From: Loxodes magnus
Lineage: Eukaryota; Ciliophora; Karyorelictea; Loxodida; Loxodidae
Reading direction: 5' to 3'
Assembly: GCA_946699065.1 (NCBI GenBank)
Contig: CAMPDV010000259.1
Coordinates: 310,001-374,000 of the forward strand
DNA length: 64,000 nucleotides
Part shown: one piece after another, positions 25,006-36,200 of the stretch
How positions within the stretch are numbered: position 1 is the stretch's first letter
Layout of the letters: each line of letters opens with the position of its first letter
Notes under the pieces: model-generated
What the model was told of the DNA's origin: nothing
Database searches by the model: none
The model's input: only the letters and a program-made list of their open reading frames with translations
Made by a program: the position numbers and the translations under genes

Positions 25006-25442
25006 TTTATATTAAATTATATTATATAATAATTTATTATTATTTTTTAATCAAGTAAAAACCAAAACATCCAAGATTAGTCCATTTTTAAAATTCTTCT
25101 ATAGTGTAAATCTCCAAAAATAACTCTACACTTTTCCTTTCTCTCTTAATTATATTTCTTTTTTTGGTTTCTTTTACTTATTTAGTTAGTTATCTCTTTT
25201 CATCATTATCTATACTTATATTCAAATTATTTATACTTCTAACAATAGTTTATAAGATAATTCTTCTTTAACTTAGTTTTTCTTATCGATAAGTCTAAAT
25301 AATTAAATTTATAAATATTTTAATATTTTTATTATATCGGAACTTACTATAATTCTATTTTCTAAATTATTTTTTCATCATTCATGATTCTTTTATTTTT
25401 TTATTTAATATATTTACGTTTTACCCCTTTTACTTAATTTTT

Positions 25443-25482
25443 CAAAATTTTTTAGTCCATTCCAAAATTTTTTAGTCCATCA
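25443..25482 (+). repeat. 20-bp tandem repeat, 2 copies (unit A)
   Basis: Unit CAAAATTTTTTAGTCCATTC. The same site in unit B has six copies. Confidence 0.8.
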
Positions 25483-25550
25483 AAAAAATCTCTTGCAGTG
25501 TAAAACGCTGAACAAAAAAGACTTTTTTATTTTTCATGAATTTACAACCA

Positions 25551-25770
25551 CTTCTTTACACTTCTTTACACTTCTTTACACTTCTTTACACTTCTTTACA
25601 CTTCTTTACACTTCTTTACACTTCTTTACACTTCTTTACACTTCTTTACACTTCTTTACACTTCTTTACACTTCTTTACACTTCTTTACACTTCTTTACA
25701 CTTCTTTACACTTCTTTACACTTCTTTACACTTCTTTACACTTCTTTACACTTCTTTACACTTCCTTGCA
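25551..25770 (+). repeat. 10-bp minisatellite CTTCTTTACA, 21 perfect copies (unit A only)
   Basis: Positions 25551-25760 are 21 identical copies, followed by two degenerate ones. The matching site in unit B (about 62435-62455) has essentially a single unit. The open frames reading through it (Leu-His-Phe-Phe-Thr repeats) are by-products of the array. Confidence 0.95.
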
Positions 25771-26089
25771 CCTCTTTATACTTCTAATCTACTTCCTTTA
25801 ACTCCACTATCTCTTTCTCCATACTCATTTATTTTACACTCCTTCTCCCTTCTTTCAAATTTTTTATTCTCTTAAATTTCACCCCTTTGTTACTTTTCTT
25901 CTTTACTTCAAAATTTTTTCCCTTTCTTACTTACATTTTTTCTCTTACAAAAAAAATTTTTTCTTTTTCTTTCTTTTATTTTTTTTTTGTTCTTTTTTTT
26001 TGTTCTTTTCTTTTTTCCTTTCTTACTTTTTCTTTCTTAATTTTCTTTCTTTCTTCATTTAACTCTAACAGCCTCATACACTCTTCACA

Positions 26090-26345
26090 TACTCTATTCA
26101 TATTCTATACATATATTCTATACATACTCTATACACATATTTTATTCATACTCTATTCATACTCTATTCATGCTCTATACATACTCTATACATACTCTAT
26201 ACATACTCTATACATATTCTATACATACTCTATATCTACTCTAAGTATATTCTATTTATATACATAATTTATATTATATATTTTATAATACTCTAATATA
26301 CTTTAATATACTTTAATTCACTTTATGCTCTAATATACTTTATAT
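26090..26345 (+). repeat. 11-bp CATACTCTATA repeat and ACTTTAATAT-type repeat downstream of kelch gene (unit A)
   Basis: About a dozen imperfect CATACTCTATA units (26090-26235), then AATATACTTTAATATACTTT-like runs. They lie just beyond the 3' end of the kelch gene on its downstream side. Confidence 0.85.
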
Positions 26346-26433
26346 ACTCTAATATACTTAATAGCTTAATAATATAATTACTTAATAACTTATAATATAA
26401 TTACTTATAACTGTCCTCGTTAAGAGATTCAAT

Positions 26434-28788
26434 TCACACCTGCATAGATTTCCACTCTCTAGACTTAAAAAAACTACCTCCTTTTATGTCATAATAATAT
26501 ATCACATTTGCCTAAGCTTTAGAATCACTACTCCACATCCATATAATATTATTCACATATTGACCATTGTATCAGAAAGAGTTAGGTAATTAAGGATATT
26601 AACTACCATCCCTGATCATAGACCTAGTGTCAAACACACAAGTTTACTTAAGATCATTATTGTTGTCCCAAATATAAGCACACTCAGTCTCATTCACTCA
26701 CACACTTGCCAAAGAACATGCCGGCTTAGGTAATTCCATTCCATACTACTAATACACACTCAACATCACGTCATATGATGATACCAAACTTGATTCACGG
26801 AAATTCTTAGATAAATCTGAACTTTATATTCGACCACCCACTATCCATACTCTCTCATGTGATACCCATATTCCATTATAAGCGATAAAATCCTTATTAC
26901 TCAACAATGACACAGATTCATTCAAAACTATGTCGTACACCTCCAATGAATTGTAGTAATTTCAATAATCATGAGATGAACCAGAATTTGATTACGGATC
27001 CAACCCTCCTAATATATACAACAATCTGTCATTGTCATATCCCATTTATCTAATTACTCTTGGCTAGATCAAAGAAGCTTATGCTTTTATCATTGAATCA
27101 CTACCTATAGTTATTTATAAGATCTTATCCAGATGTGATTTAGTTGAGTTACCACCTACCTAGATTAATAACTCATCAGAGATCTAATGTGTCGAGGAAG
27201 TGTTTGTATATATTGGAGTCATTGATGCTACCACATTGTAAACACAGGAGCCATTGATACTGTCCAACTAAAAAGATTATATCTTATTGGTATGAAAGAA
27301 TACTCTCCTATATACTTTTATCTATTTAGTCTAAGATTTAGACTATTCCAAAGCCAATGGTAAGTCTTTTAATTATTGTTCTTTTTACCTTAGCTATTCA
27401 GAATGGATTTTATTATCAGCTTCCAATTAAATAAATGCAGACTTTAAACTCTCTTACTCCTTCAATAAGATCTATTTCTACTCTTAGTATCTCAAGTTCT
27501 CTTATTATAATTTAGATAATTAATCTTATAACTGATTGATGGCTTATCTACTAAGAGTTAATTCCTATTGAAGAACAGTTTTTTGCTGTTGAAGCTCTTA
27601 TATCTCTTAAGCATATTATAGTTATTAGGCCTGATAGTAATTGTCCTTATTCTTCAACTAAAGCTGATATTCATATGCATTTTGCTAGATGACTTAAAAA
27701 GATTCTTATTTCGTTCTTGCTAGCTAATCAGTTAGATCCTATATTGTCTTATTCTATCCAATGACTTATTGACTTAAACCATTAACCTGACTAAAATAAT
27801 TGGAAACTTATTGCTCTAAGGAGGTGATTTGATTGCGATATACTTATTCTTTATTTTCGTATTAGAAGTGCTATTTCTGAATGTCTTAGTATAAACGCTT
27901 TATTACTAGCTATAATTGCTTGATCTAGCTTGCTTAGGCCTTGTAACTCTAGTATACTTGGTTAGGCTAAAGCTACTGCGTTAAATGAGAAACAATAAAA
28001 TTCTAGAGTGCCTATTGACTTAAATTCTCGCGACATATAACAGAGGATGATTAGGAGATACTCTAGAACCTATCCTAGATTGCTAACTCAAATTGATTCA
28101 ATTGTCTCTTCTTGTTCTCACACTGATTGATATTATCCTAAGAACTATTTGAGATAGCTTCGACCTAGCTTCCTATCACCTGATAGTAACCAGATGTTTC
28201 TTTAAGTAACTGCATTTACTTCTTTATTTAGTATTATTAATCATTCACCATCTTCTAACATTCTTACTAGATATTCTATATATACAGCAATACTTAAACC
28301 ATATTGTCTATTCTCGATATCTACTACTAACTTAACTATCTGTGCCGTTGATTCAATGTAGATATATATTAGATTAGTCTCTACTTGATAGCTCTAAAAG
28401 TGGATTCCAAGTAACTCTTTAAATGCTAAATTGCATCCTATGTAGCGATACATCTATGTCCTTAATGCGATGTCTACTAACATTGTAGACATATTCTTAT
28501 GCTGTCCTATACGCAATATAGAGTTAAGGAATACTATCTATGAATAAGGCAGATGTCCTAAGGATTGGTGGAATACTAAGCCTATTGCCTTACTAGATCT
28601 GGGATTTATAGTTACTCGATTGGTCTTTACGTGGTGATGTTATGCTTGTTGCATATAAACTTTTATTGTAGTCTATAAATGCCTTTCACGCATTTCTCAC
28701 AGAGAATGCATCCGCAGTCCAACTACCTAGGCTTTCTAAGCTCTTAGTTGTATTCCTCTTCACATGCTTCACACTTGGCCGCTGACAT
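26434..28788 (-). CDS. RING-like / B-box / coiled-coil / kelch-repeat protein (TRIM-like architecture), 784 aa
   Basis: Read with TAA/TAG=Gln and TGA=Trp, this is one uninterrupted frame from ATG (28788) to a TGA at 26434. Residues 6-49 form a RING-like cluster: C6, C9, C25, C27, C30, C33, C46, H49. Residues 80-111 form a B-box: C80, H83, C92, C100, C103, H108, H111. Residues ~125-480 are a Gln/Lys/Leu-rich coiled coil. From ~500 on there are kelch-type units with Gly-Gly pairs (LGGLDP, IVGGR) and Trp/Tyr at the expected spacing. RING, B-box and coiled coil followed by a beta-propeller is the plan of TRIM/kelch E3 ubiquitin ligases, so ubiquitin transfer or scaffolding is inferred; the Cys/His order differs slightly from classical RING. 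In-frame TGA codons are 609, 697 and 739; the last two are kept in the second copy. The stop choice is uncertain: after 26434 the frame runs into AT repeats. This is the best-supported gene in the window. Confidence 0.88.
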
Positions 28789-30601
28789 TTAATTTTTTAT
28801 TGAGTAAAAAATAAAAATGCTACTTAATATTTGATTGGATTGAAATAACTTAAGAAAATAATTTAAATTAAACTAATTGAATGAAAATAGTTATTAAATT
28901 AAATATAAGAATTAGCTACTTTTAAAATTATTACATAAAATGGAAGAAAATAACCTATAAAAGGAATAAATTACTTATAAAACTAAATACTTAGAAATAG
29001 ATGAAACTAATAAAAAGAAAAAACAGAAAAGAAACATGTGATACTTTTAAAATTAGTAATAGCTATGTTTTTCTAATTTTATTAAGTAAACATAATATAA
29101 ACTAAATATAAATATAAATAGGTATCTAGCCAAACTCATATAAAATTGATTTAATAAAAAGTTTTTCAAATTATAGTAAACATATAAAGTAAATGTACTA
29201 TTTTTTGATAAAAAGATAAAATAGATGAATTATAATTTTTAATTAAGCAGAACAGATAGTAAAGCTGAATTAAATAATAAACATTTATTAATATTTATTA
29301 TCAAACTAATGATAACAGTAAATATTTAATGGAACAATTGAACACATAGAGACTTTATTAAATGAGAGAATTATGTTCTAAAAACAAGTACCTTGATGAT
29401 CTTAAGATTAATTCATTTTACCTGACTAATTATATAAAATTTGAACTATATTACTTACTTAATCTCTTCTAAAGTACTTAGCCTTTCTGTAAGATAAATA
29501 AAATATATTAGACATTATACAATTTTTTAACAGGAGCTAGATAAAATCAGTATTAAACTATATTAATTGGAACTAAATTAGCCAAGAATAATTCCTATTA
29601 ATTAATTTTTAAACTATTTCATGTCTAAGATGAAGGAGAATATCTAGCAAAATAAAGAAAAGTAAGAAAGTAAAAGGACTTTTAGGAAGAATAATTCAAC
29701 TAAAGGTAAGTTCAATTAACTGATGGAAAGCATGGAATAATTAGAAAAGAAATAACTAAAATAACAAGCTGATATTCTAATACTTTGCATTTAATCAGAG
29801 TAAAAGCAGAAATATTTAATTATCGAAAATCTAAAAAAACAGAAGGTTGTATTCAGTTAAATTTTTCTATACCATATCAATATAAAAAGCTAGAAACAGT
29901 ATTTTAGAGAGGTATTCTGTAGTTAGTTAAATAAAATTCATAGCCCTAATTACTAAATTACAAGCATTGGGACGTGAAAGAATATGTGAAGATGAGAAAA
30001 ACCTAAGACTAGACTATCTGGTTTCCGTTCCTTAAATAATTAACCTAAATCTATACAAGAATTAATTAAAGTATAGTATTAAGAGAAAAGGAGAAAATGC
30101 TTATCCAGCTGAGCTAAAGCAAAAATAGAAAGAAAGAAAAATAATTAAGACGTAATTCTATAAAAGATAGGGAAAATTCTTCCATTTTACTTTTAAAAGG
30201 AAGAAGTAACTTAAAAATAATAAATCTAGTAGTTAATTCAGCTCATAGCTTACTAATTTAACAACTATCTCATAATATTTTTTTAAGATCTATTTAAAAT
30301 TGAACTAAGAAAGTATCTTCTATTATGTAAGATGCAAGATTACTTATTTACGATATTCATTAATATTAGAATATTTTATCTATTTAACTAAAACTAAGGT
30401 TTATACTCAAATGATTAATTAGTTGTTTAGAAATTTAAGATTTGTTTTTTATTTCACTAATGATCTCCTAAATTTACAAATCTTAATTTTAAAATTCATT
30501 ATCATTATTTAAATGAGTTTTGCATATTTCTTCAGCTTTGTAGCTTTGTTTTCGTATTAGATATTTATCAATTCTTAATAATTGAAAATCAAGTTATTCT
30601 G
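28789..30601. other. intergenic region between divergent kelch gene and signal-peptide ORF
   Basis: About 1.8 kb upstream of both the minus-strand kelch gene and the plus-strand signal-peptide ORF, so it should hold both promoters. It is AT-rich with A-rich runs. I see no recognisable promoter element, RNA gene or reliable ORF. Confidence 0.4.
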
Positions 30602-31642
30602 ATGTCTAAGTTGTCTCTTTTTCTTTTTACTATTTTTTTAATATTAACTCTAAATATCACTACAATCCAAGCTGTAGATTCAGATTCCTGAAAGTTTATA
30701 ATCAGGAGTGGTTGAAATTTAAAGTTCTATTTTATTTTTTCTCTTCCTTCTTAATAAAGACTATTGAATATTTTCCTATTTACTTCACAGTAACTTACAG
30801 ATTCCAAATAGCTTCATCTCTTAATTAATCATAACAGTTTATTTTAATTTAGTTTTCAACTTTATTATCTTTTTACTTCGATTCTTACATTTATGCCTCA
30901 TTGTATGTTTCTTAGTTACTTTACAAATAAAAATTTTAAATTTTTTTGCAACTTAACGTAGTATTTTCTTACAAAACTTCATAGAAAATAACTAACTTCA
31001 GTTTACTTTATATCCTTCTATTATATTTACAATATTTAAGTACCAAATTATAGTACAGAAGAAGTTTAGGATATCATTAGTGCTTACAAAGGTAAATATT
31101 CTTAGAGTTATTATAATGATTCCAGGAAATGCTGATTGCTCGAGCTTGATCCAGTCTTTGCTATTTATTGCTCTTCTATTATTGATAATATTTTTTAACC
31201 TTTAATTATTAAGCTTATGTAGTAAATTTTCCAATGCTTTAAAAAGGATAGTTCTATCGACAGTTTGTTTAACTTAAATAGAGCTTAGAATTAAAGTAAT
31301 CTTTCGATTTATTAGAACTCAGTCTAGCTATAACCTCTTATACGATCTGATACTTTTCAAATAAGTATCATCTTGATATATTAATATTCTTTATATATCA
31401 AACAATCTTCTAATCTAGACGCTTTCTAGAGCTATATCTTACTATTTCTCTTCTATAACTTAAACTTTAATATTTTCCTACTTTTATTCCTTTTTAATCG
31501 TATCTTTTATTTACCTATCATCACTAATTTCTTCTTATTCTTCAAATGGCTAAATATAATCATCTTATGTACGTCCTTTTCTATTATAAATGAGCATTCA
31601 ACCTTTGTCGCTCGTAAAAAGCTAAAAGTCTAATTTGATTGA
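30602..31642 (+). CDS. candidate secreted or membrane protein with N-terminal signal peptide (346 codons or longer)
   Basis: ATG at 30602 opens a textbook signal peptide: Met-Ser-Lys, a ~17-residue Leu/Phe/Ile core, and an A-x-A-like end (TTIQA) before VDSDS. The frame stays in register to 31049 and on to a TGA at 31640-31642; around 31049-31300 the codons show strong RNY bias. A Leu/Phe/Asn-rich hydrophobic stretch lies near the end. TGA codons at 30689, ~30710 and ~31130 must be Trp for this to hold. If the TGA at 31640 is also Trp, the frame continues to about 32830, and the protein may be joined by a short intron or frameshift to the long frame that follows at 33300. No family is recognised. 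Confidence 0.45.
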
Positions 31643-33299
31643 ATTCCTAGGTTTCTCTTTTAAATTCCTTCTTTTAAATTTTGCAATTCAATAAATAGTA
31701 AAAGTAAGTTTTTAAAAGTAGCAGATCTTAATTATGATAGTACCTCTTAAGTCATATAATTAGCAATAAGATTATAAATACAAATAAACTATAAGGTTAG
31801 ATAATTAAAAACTAGCTCTTTCAATTTCATCATCAATATTAACAAAAGATAAAATGAAAAGGGTGAAAAATAGAGAATTCAAAGGTTTAGGATAAGAATA
31901 AAATCATTTTTCGCTTAAATTTCAGTTTTTATCATAACTAATACTTACTCTAGTCAGATATAAGTAACTTTATTTAAACATTTAAGAATAAAAAAGACAG
32001 GTGATTGAAGAGTTTCTGATCATTCAAATTAATACTACAATACAATAAAAAGTAACAAAATTAATATGTTTAAAGATATCTCTATATTAAAGTGAATGAT
32101 AAATCTCTATCTAAGATTAAATATTTGTGAATCTTAAATATATTAGATAATTGAAGCTATAAATACTATTTTGTCTAAGTAAAGAGACTAAAAAAGGAAT
32201 TGATAGTGTCAATAAACTATAAAAATTTACTTTCTGAAGAAAAACTCAAATAAATCTAAACTTTCACAAAACAATTTGATCATTACACTAAAGTGTTAAC
32301 CTTAGTTTTGTATTTAATCCTTGTGTTCTAATAAACAGATATTTCAAAAATTAATTTGGAATTGTTTAAAACAACTAAGTTCTCACTTTATATAAACTCA
32401 GAACGGTGTCTTATTGTATAGAGGTAAGATGATTTGCCGATTTTCTTCTTCAAACAGAGATTACTATGTTATGAATGCTTGCTTGATAGTTAAATATTTC
32501 AAAAACCTACCTAAATAGAATAATTATTTGAAAATTTTCCTCTTAGAACTTGAATCCAGCTAGAGGCTTCTCTAAGTTATTAGATATAGTCAGATAATTC
32601 AAAGTTTTGCTTTTGTCATTCTTTAGATTAGATATTTTAAAAAATATGATTCTTTATCAATAAGCAAATCATTTAGCTTATATTAGGTAGAAACTAAGTT
32701 ATTCTTTAATTAAATAAATACAAAAAGAGATACTAGCGATATACTCAGTTTCATTAGGAAATATCTAAGATATTAAAGATACCATAGAAGTATAATAATA
32801 TTTTAAAGTTAAGTATGATGGATAATATAATCTGGTAATAGCAAAGGAGTAACATCTAATAACTAATATAGAAACAGATAGCTTAGAAGAAAGATTACTT
32901 TAAAATTAATATTTAGAGTTAAAGATATTACTATGTATAGGAAGGAGTAGACTGACGCTAAAGAGTATCAAGCATCTTACAATTCTTGATGCTCTTTAAA
33001 TTGGGAATTAGAAAATTACATTTTTAATATTTTGCACATAGATAAAAAGTATAGTAAATAGCTATTGAGAACTGGTACTATATCCATAATACTTAAATGG
33101 CTTTATCATTATAACTAATAGGAAAGAATGATAATAACTAGTATTTTAGTTTAAGATTATTAAAGATGAAAAATTCTTAGTAATTTCACTCTTATTGAAA
33201 TAATACCAATCTCTTGCATTTAAAGAATAGACAATTTCTTTTATTTCTTAGCATAAAAATAATAGGTACTATTTGAGTTTTAGTAAGCTAATACTGTAT

Positions 33300-36200
33300 T
33301 AATGTTGGTTCTCTTGCTTTTTGATATAATAAGCATATAGCTATAGTTAGTTATGCTAAAGTTTGATATGATTATATAGAGTATTTTGATAGTAAGATAA
33401 GCAGTGTAACTTATATTTGCTTAGATTTAAGTTCTTAGGTAAAAATAAGCTTAAATGATAGTATAATAAACCCTATGCAAGATTCTTAAAGTAAGTATGC
33501 TAAATGAGAGCATTAATTTACTTGTTGCTCTGTAATCATACACATAATTCATATTGTTGGTCTTATAAAGAGAGTAATAGAAAGAAAAATCAGCTTAGAG
33601 TTAAATATATTTCTCAACAGTAGAATGGCTTTGATTTTGATCATATGAGTAGCTTGTAAGAGTTATATTGTTCTTTAGAAGGGCTAGAGAAGTAAGATTC
33701 ATAAGCTGTAGTATTTTTAAGTTTTAAATTACTTTCTTCTTTAGAAATTGGATTCAAAACTCGAAATCTCTCAGCTTTTTAGATTTTATAGCAAAAAACA
33801 GAAATAAATCTAAGAGGCTAGGTTGACTTAGAAAAACTAGGATTTTACTGGATTGAGAAAGGAGTAAAAGCAGTACTTTATAAAAATAAAGATAAGAACA
33901 GAGGAGTAAGGATTTTAGATTTATAAAAGGAGCTCAGTAAATTTAGGCGGTATTAGTGTAATATACAAATTTAAACTCTGAAATAATAAATCCTCTAATA
34001 ACTAAAATACCTTAAATTAAAAATTATAATACTAAAGTTTAAAAATCTTAGTATTAATAAAGACTTTAAATAAGTAAGAAAGTATCTAACTATCAAAAGA
34101 TACTAATTATATCTTAGTTTAATAGTAATGCTTAAAAAGTAAATTAAAGATATTTATTTAATTAATTTAGTTATTAATAAAGATAAGACTTTTAGTCAAT
34201 ATCTATTATTCAAATCATTATGCCTAAACATAAAAAACTATTAACATTTCAAATTCACAATACAATTCAAGTCTTACCCAAATGGAGGATAAGTTAAGTC
34301 TGCTGACTTATTTTTTAATCAAACTTCTTAAATTACTTAGTTTTAAAATAGACTCTCAAAGAAAAATAATTCATTACTGTAGCTAGATTGTTTTAAGCAA
34401 ACAACGCTTCTAAAAAATGCAACAGCTAGAAGGAAAAAACCATGTTTACAAAATATTAATTTAAGAAGAAGAGAAAAAATGAAAAATTCTAACTCTTTCA
34501 TAAAATTAATTAACTGAAGGTTAAAGAAATAGCTAAGAAGGAAAGAAATTACTAAAGTTAATAAAATTATAGAGGAATCAGGTATTAATGAAAGTTTATT
34601 CAAGATATAATAATTTTGCTACATAAGCATATTATTACAATTAAGTTATAATCCAGCCAAAAGGAACAAATAAAAAAGGGCAAAAAGAATCTTAAACAAA
34701 TAACAAATCTAATTATTCGAGCCTAATTTAGTTTTTAGATAAATAAAATTAATTTTATAAAAGTGACAGAAACCTAAACCGGAAGAGAAAAAGTCATTAT
34801 ATTATTTCAAGGTAGAAAAGACGAGCAAACTATAAGAAAGATAAAATGATAAACTTTATTATCAAACGAAATAAAAAATAAACTAAGAATAAGAGTAGAG
34901 GGTTAAATATTTTTAGAAGAGAAACTGGTATGAAAGTAAAAATCTAAAATTTGATTTTTATTTTAGTAAGTAAGCACAGCAAATTTAAGTGACTCATAGT
35001 TAATTAAAAATGAATTAGGTAAAAAAGACCGAAATTTAATAAAATTGTAGAAGATACTAATTGGCTTAAAAAAAGCTAGTCAAGTCCAGAAAATTTTACT
35101 TAAGAAGTTTTATTAACTTAAAAAACAAATTTTTAACTGATGTTAGAAGGGAAATGAAGTCAAGATAACAATAAACTTAATCTATAATAAAATTAATAAT
35201 ATAGTTAAATCTCATACCTAGTTGAGGAAACAATAGTAACAAAATGATACTGTAGAAAGATTAAGAAGGAAGTAGAAAAATCTTAAGCTTGCAATCTTAA
35301 TTAAGTTTATTGCCAACAAGTATCAATTAAAATCAGATAAACAGATATGACCTTAACACCTTTCATCAAATTGCTATAAACTACCTTTTACTAGATAAAA
35401 ACTCAAAGCTATAGATTCCTCTATCAATTACCGAATAAGATTATAGTATTGTACTCTAAATAATTTCAGAAAAGAGATGATTAAATAAATCAGATATGGT
35501 ATAGTTAAAAACCTTATTACACAACAAACACCAAGCTTAATGGTGGAATATTTGTAACTAGGTATTTTATTTAGTTAAAGTAGAAAAATTAGTTTGTTGA
35601 ATAAAATTTGTAATTAGAAAGATGAAGAATAATAAGAAGTTTAAATCTTGCTTAGTATAAAGAATGAAAAATGTCTCCTTCTGAGGATTGATTAATTTTA
35701 AAGATGTTGTGGTTGAATAATGTGGTATGCATTCTGTATAGTTGAAATGGTAAAAGTCTTGTAAATATTCAAATAACACTAATCAATCATCATTCAAACC
35801 TTATTAAAATACCTAAGTGCTACCTTAAATCTAAATTAATAACTAATAATTACCAAAGAATAAAATACAAAAAGATAAGATATTATTTAAATCAATAGAG
35901 TAGCTTTAAGTTAATTACTATATTTCATCATTCTAATCTAATTTCAAATATTACCATTATCTTACCAGCCATACCAAAATATTTCCCTTTTTTACATTTT
36001 GCTAAACATATAATAGTTTATGATTCAAATCTATTTCAAAATTATCATCTTCTTAAAAATTATATAGAGAGAAGATAAATCTTTACTAATAACATCTTTA
36101 AATTTCAAATTATTAACATAAGTCTAAACTAAAAAATACATTTTTATTCAGTTATCATACAACTATTCAACTCTTTATTCTAAACCTTTAGTCTTTAACT

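Larger units (their letters stand above)
11681..25510 (+). repeat. large direct duplication, block II, copy A (matches 47932-61965)
   Basis: Holds the LINE, the inverted-repeat segment, and gag-like elements 2, 3 and 4 in the same order and orientation as its partner. The match begins at ATTTAAATTTACTAAAAAT and has several per cent divergence with many small indels. The stretches 15701-17149 and 20054-22929 are very AT-rich with no supported gene; 21180-22300 has a Lys-rich minus-strand frame that I do not trust, because homopolymer indels separate the copies. Confidence 0.9.

Noticed and set aside
25493..25801. Standard-code ORFs of Leu-His-Phe-Phe-Thr repeats
   Set aside because: They are translations of the 10-bp minisatellite; a 10-bp unit cycles all frames and is open by chance.
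25887..26267. 126-aa Phe/Ser/Tyr-rich ORF
   Set aside because: Encoded by polypyrimidine and CATACTCTATA repeats; not preserved in the other unit.
34343..34603. Hydrophobic 86-aa minus-strand ORF
   Set aside because: Lies opposite the long plus-strand candidate frame; Leu/Phe-rich composition is typical of an antisense shadow in AT-rich DNA.
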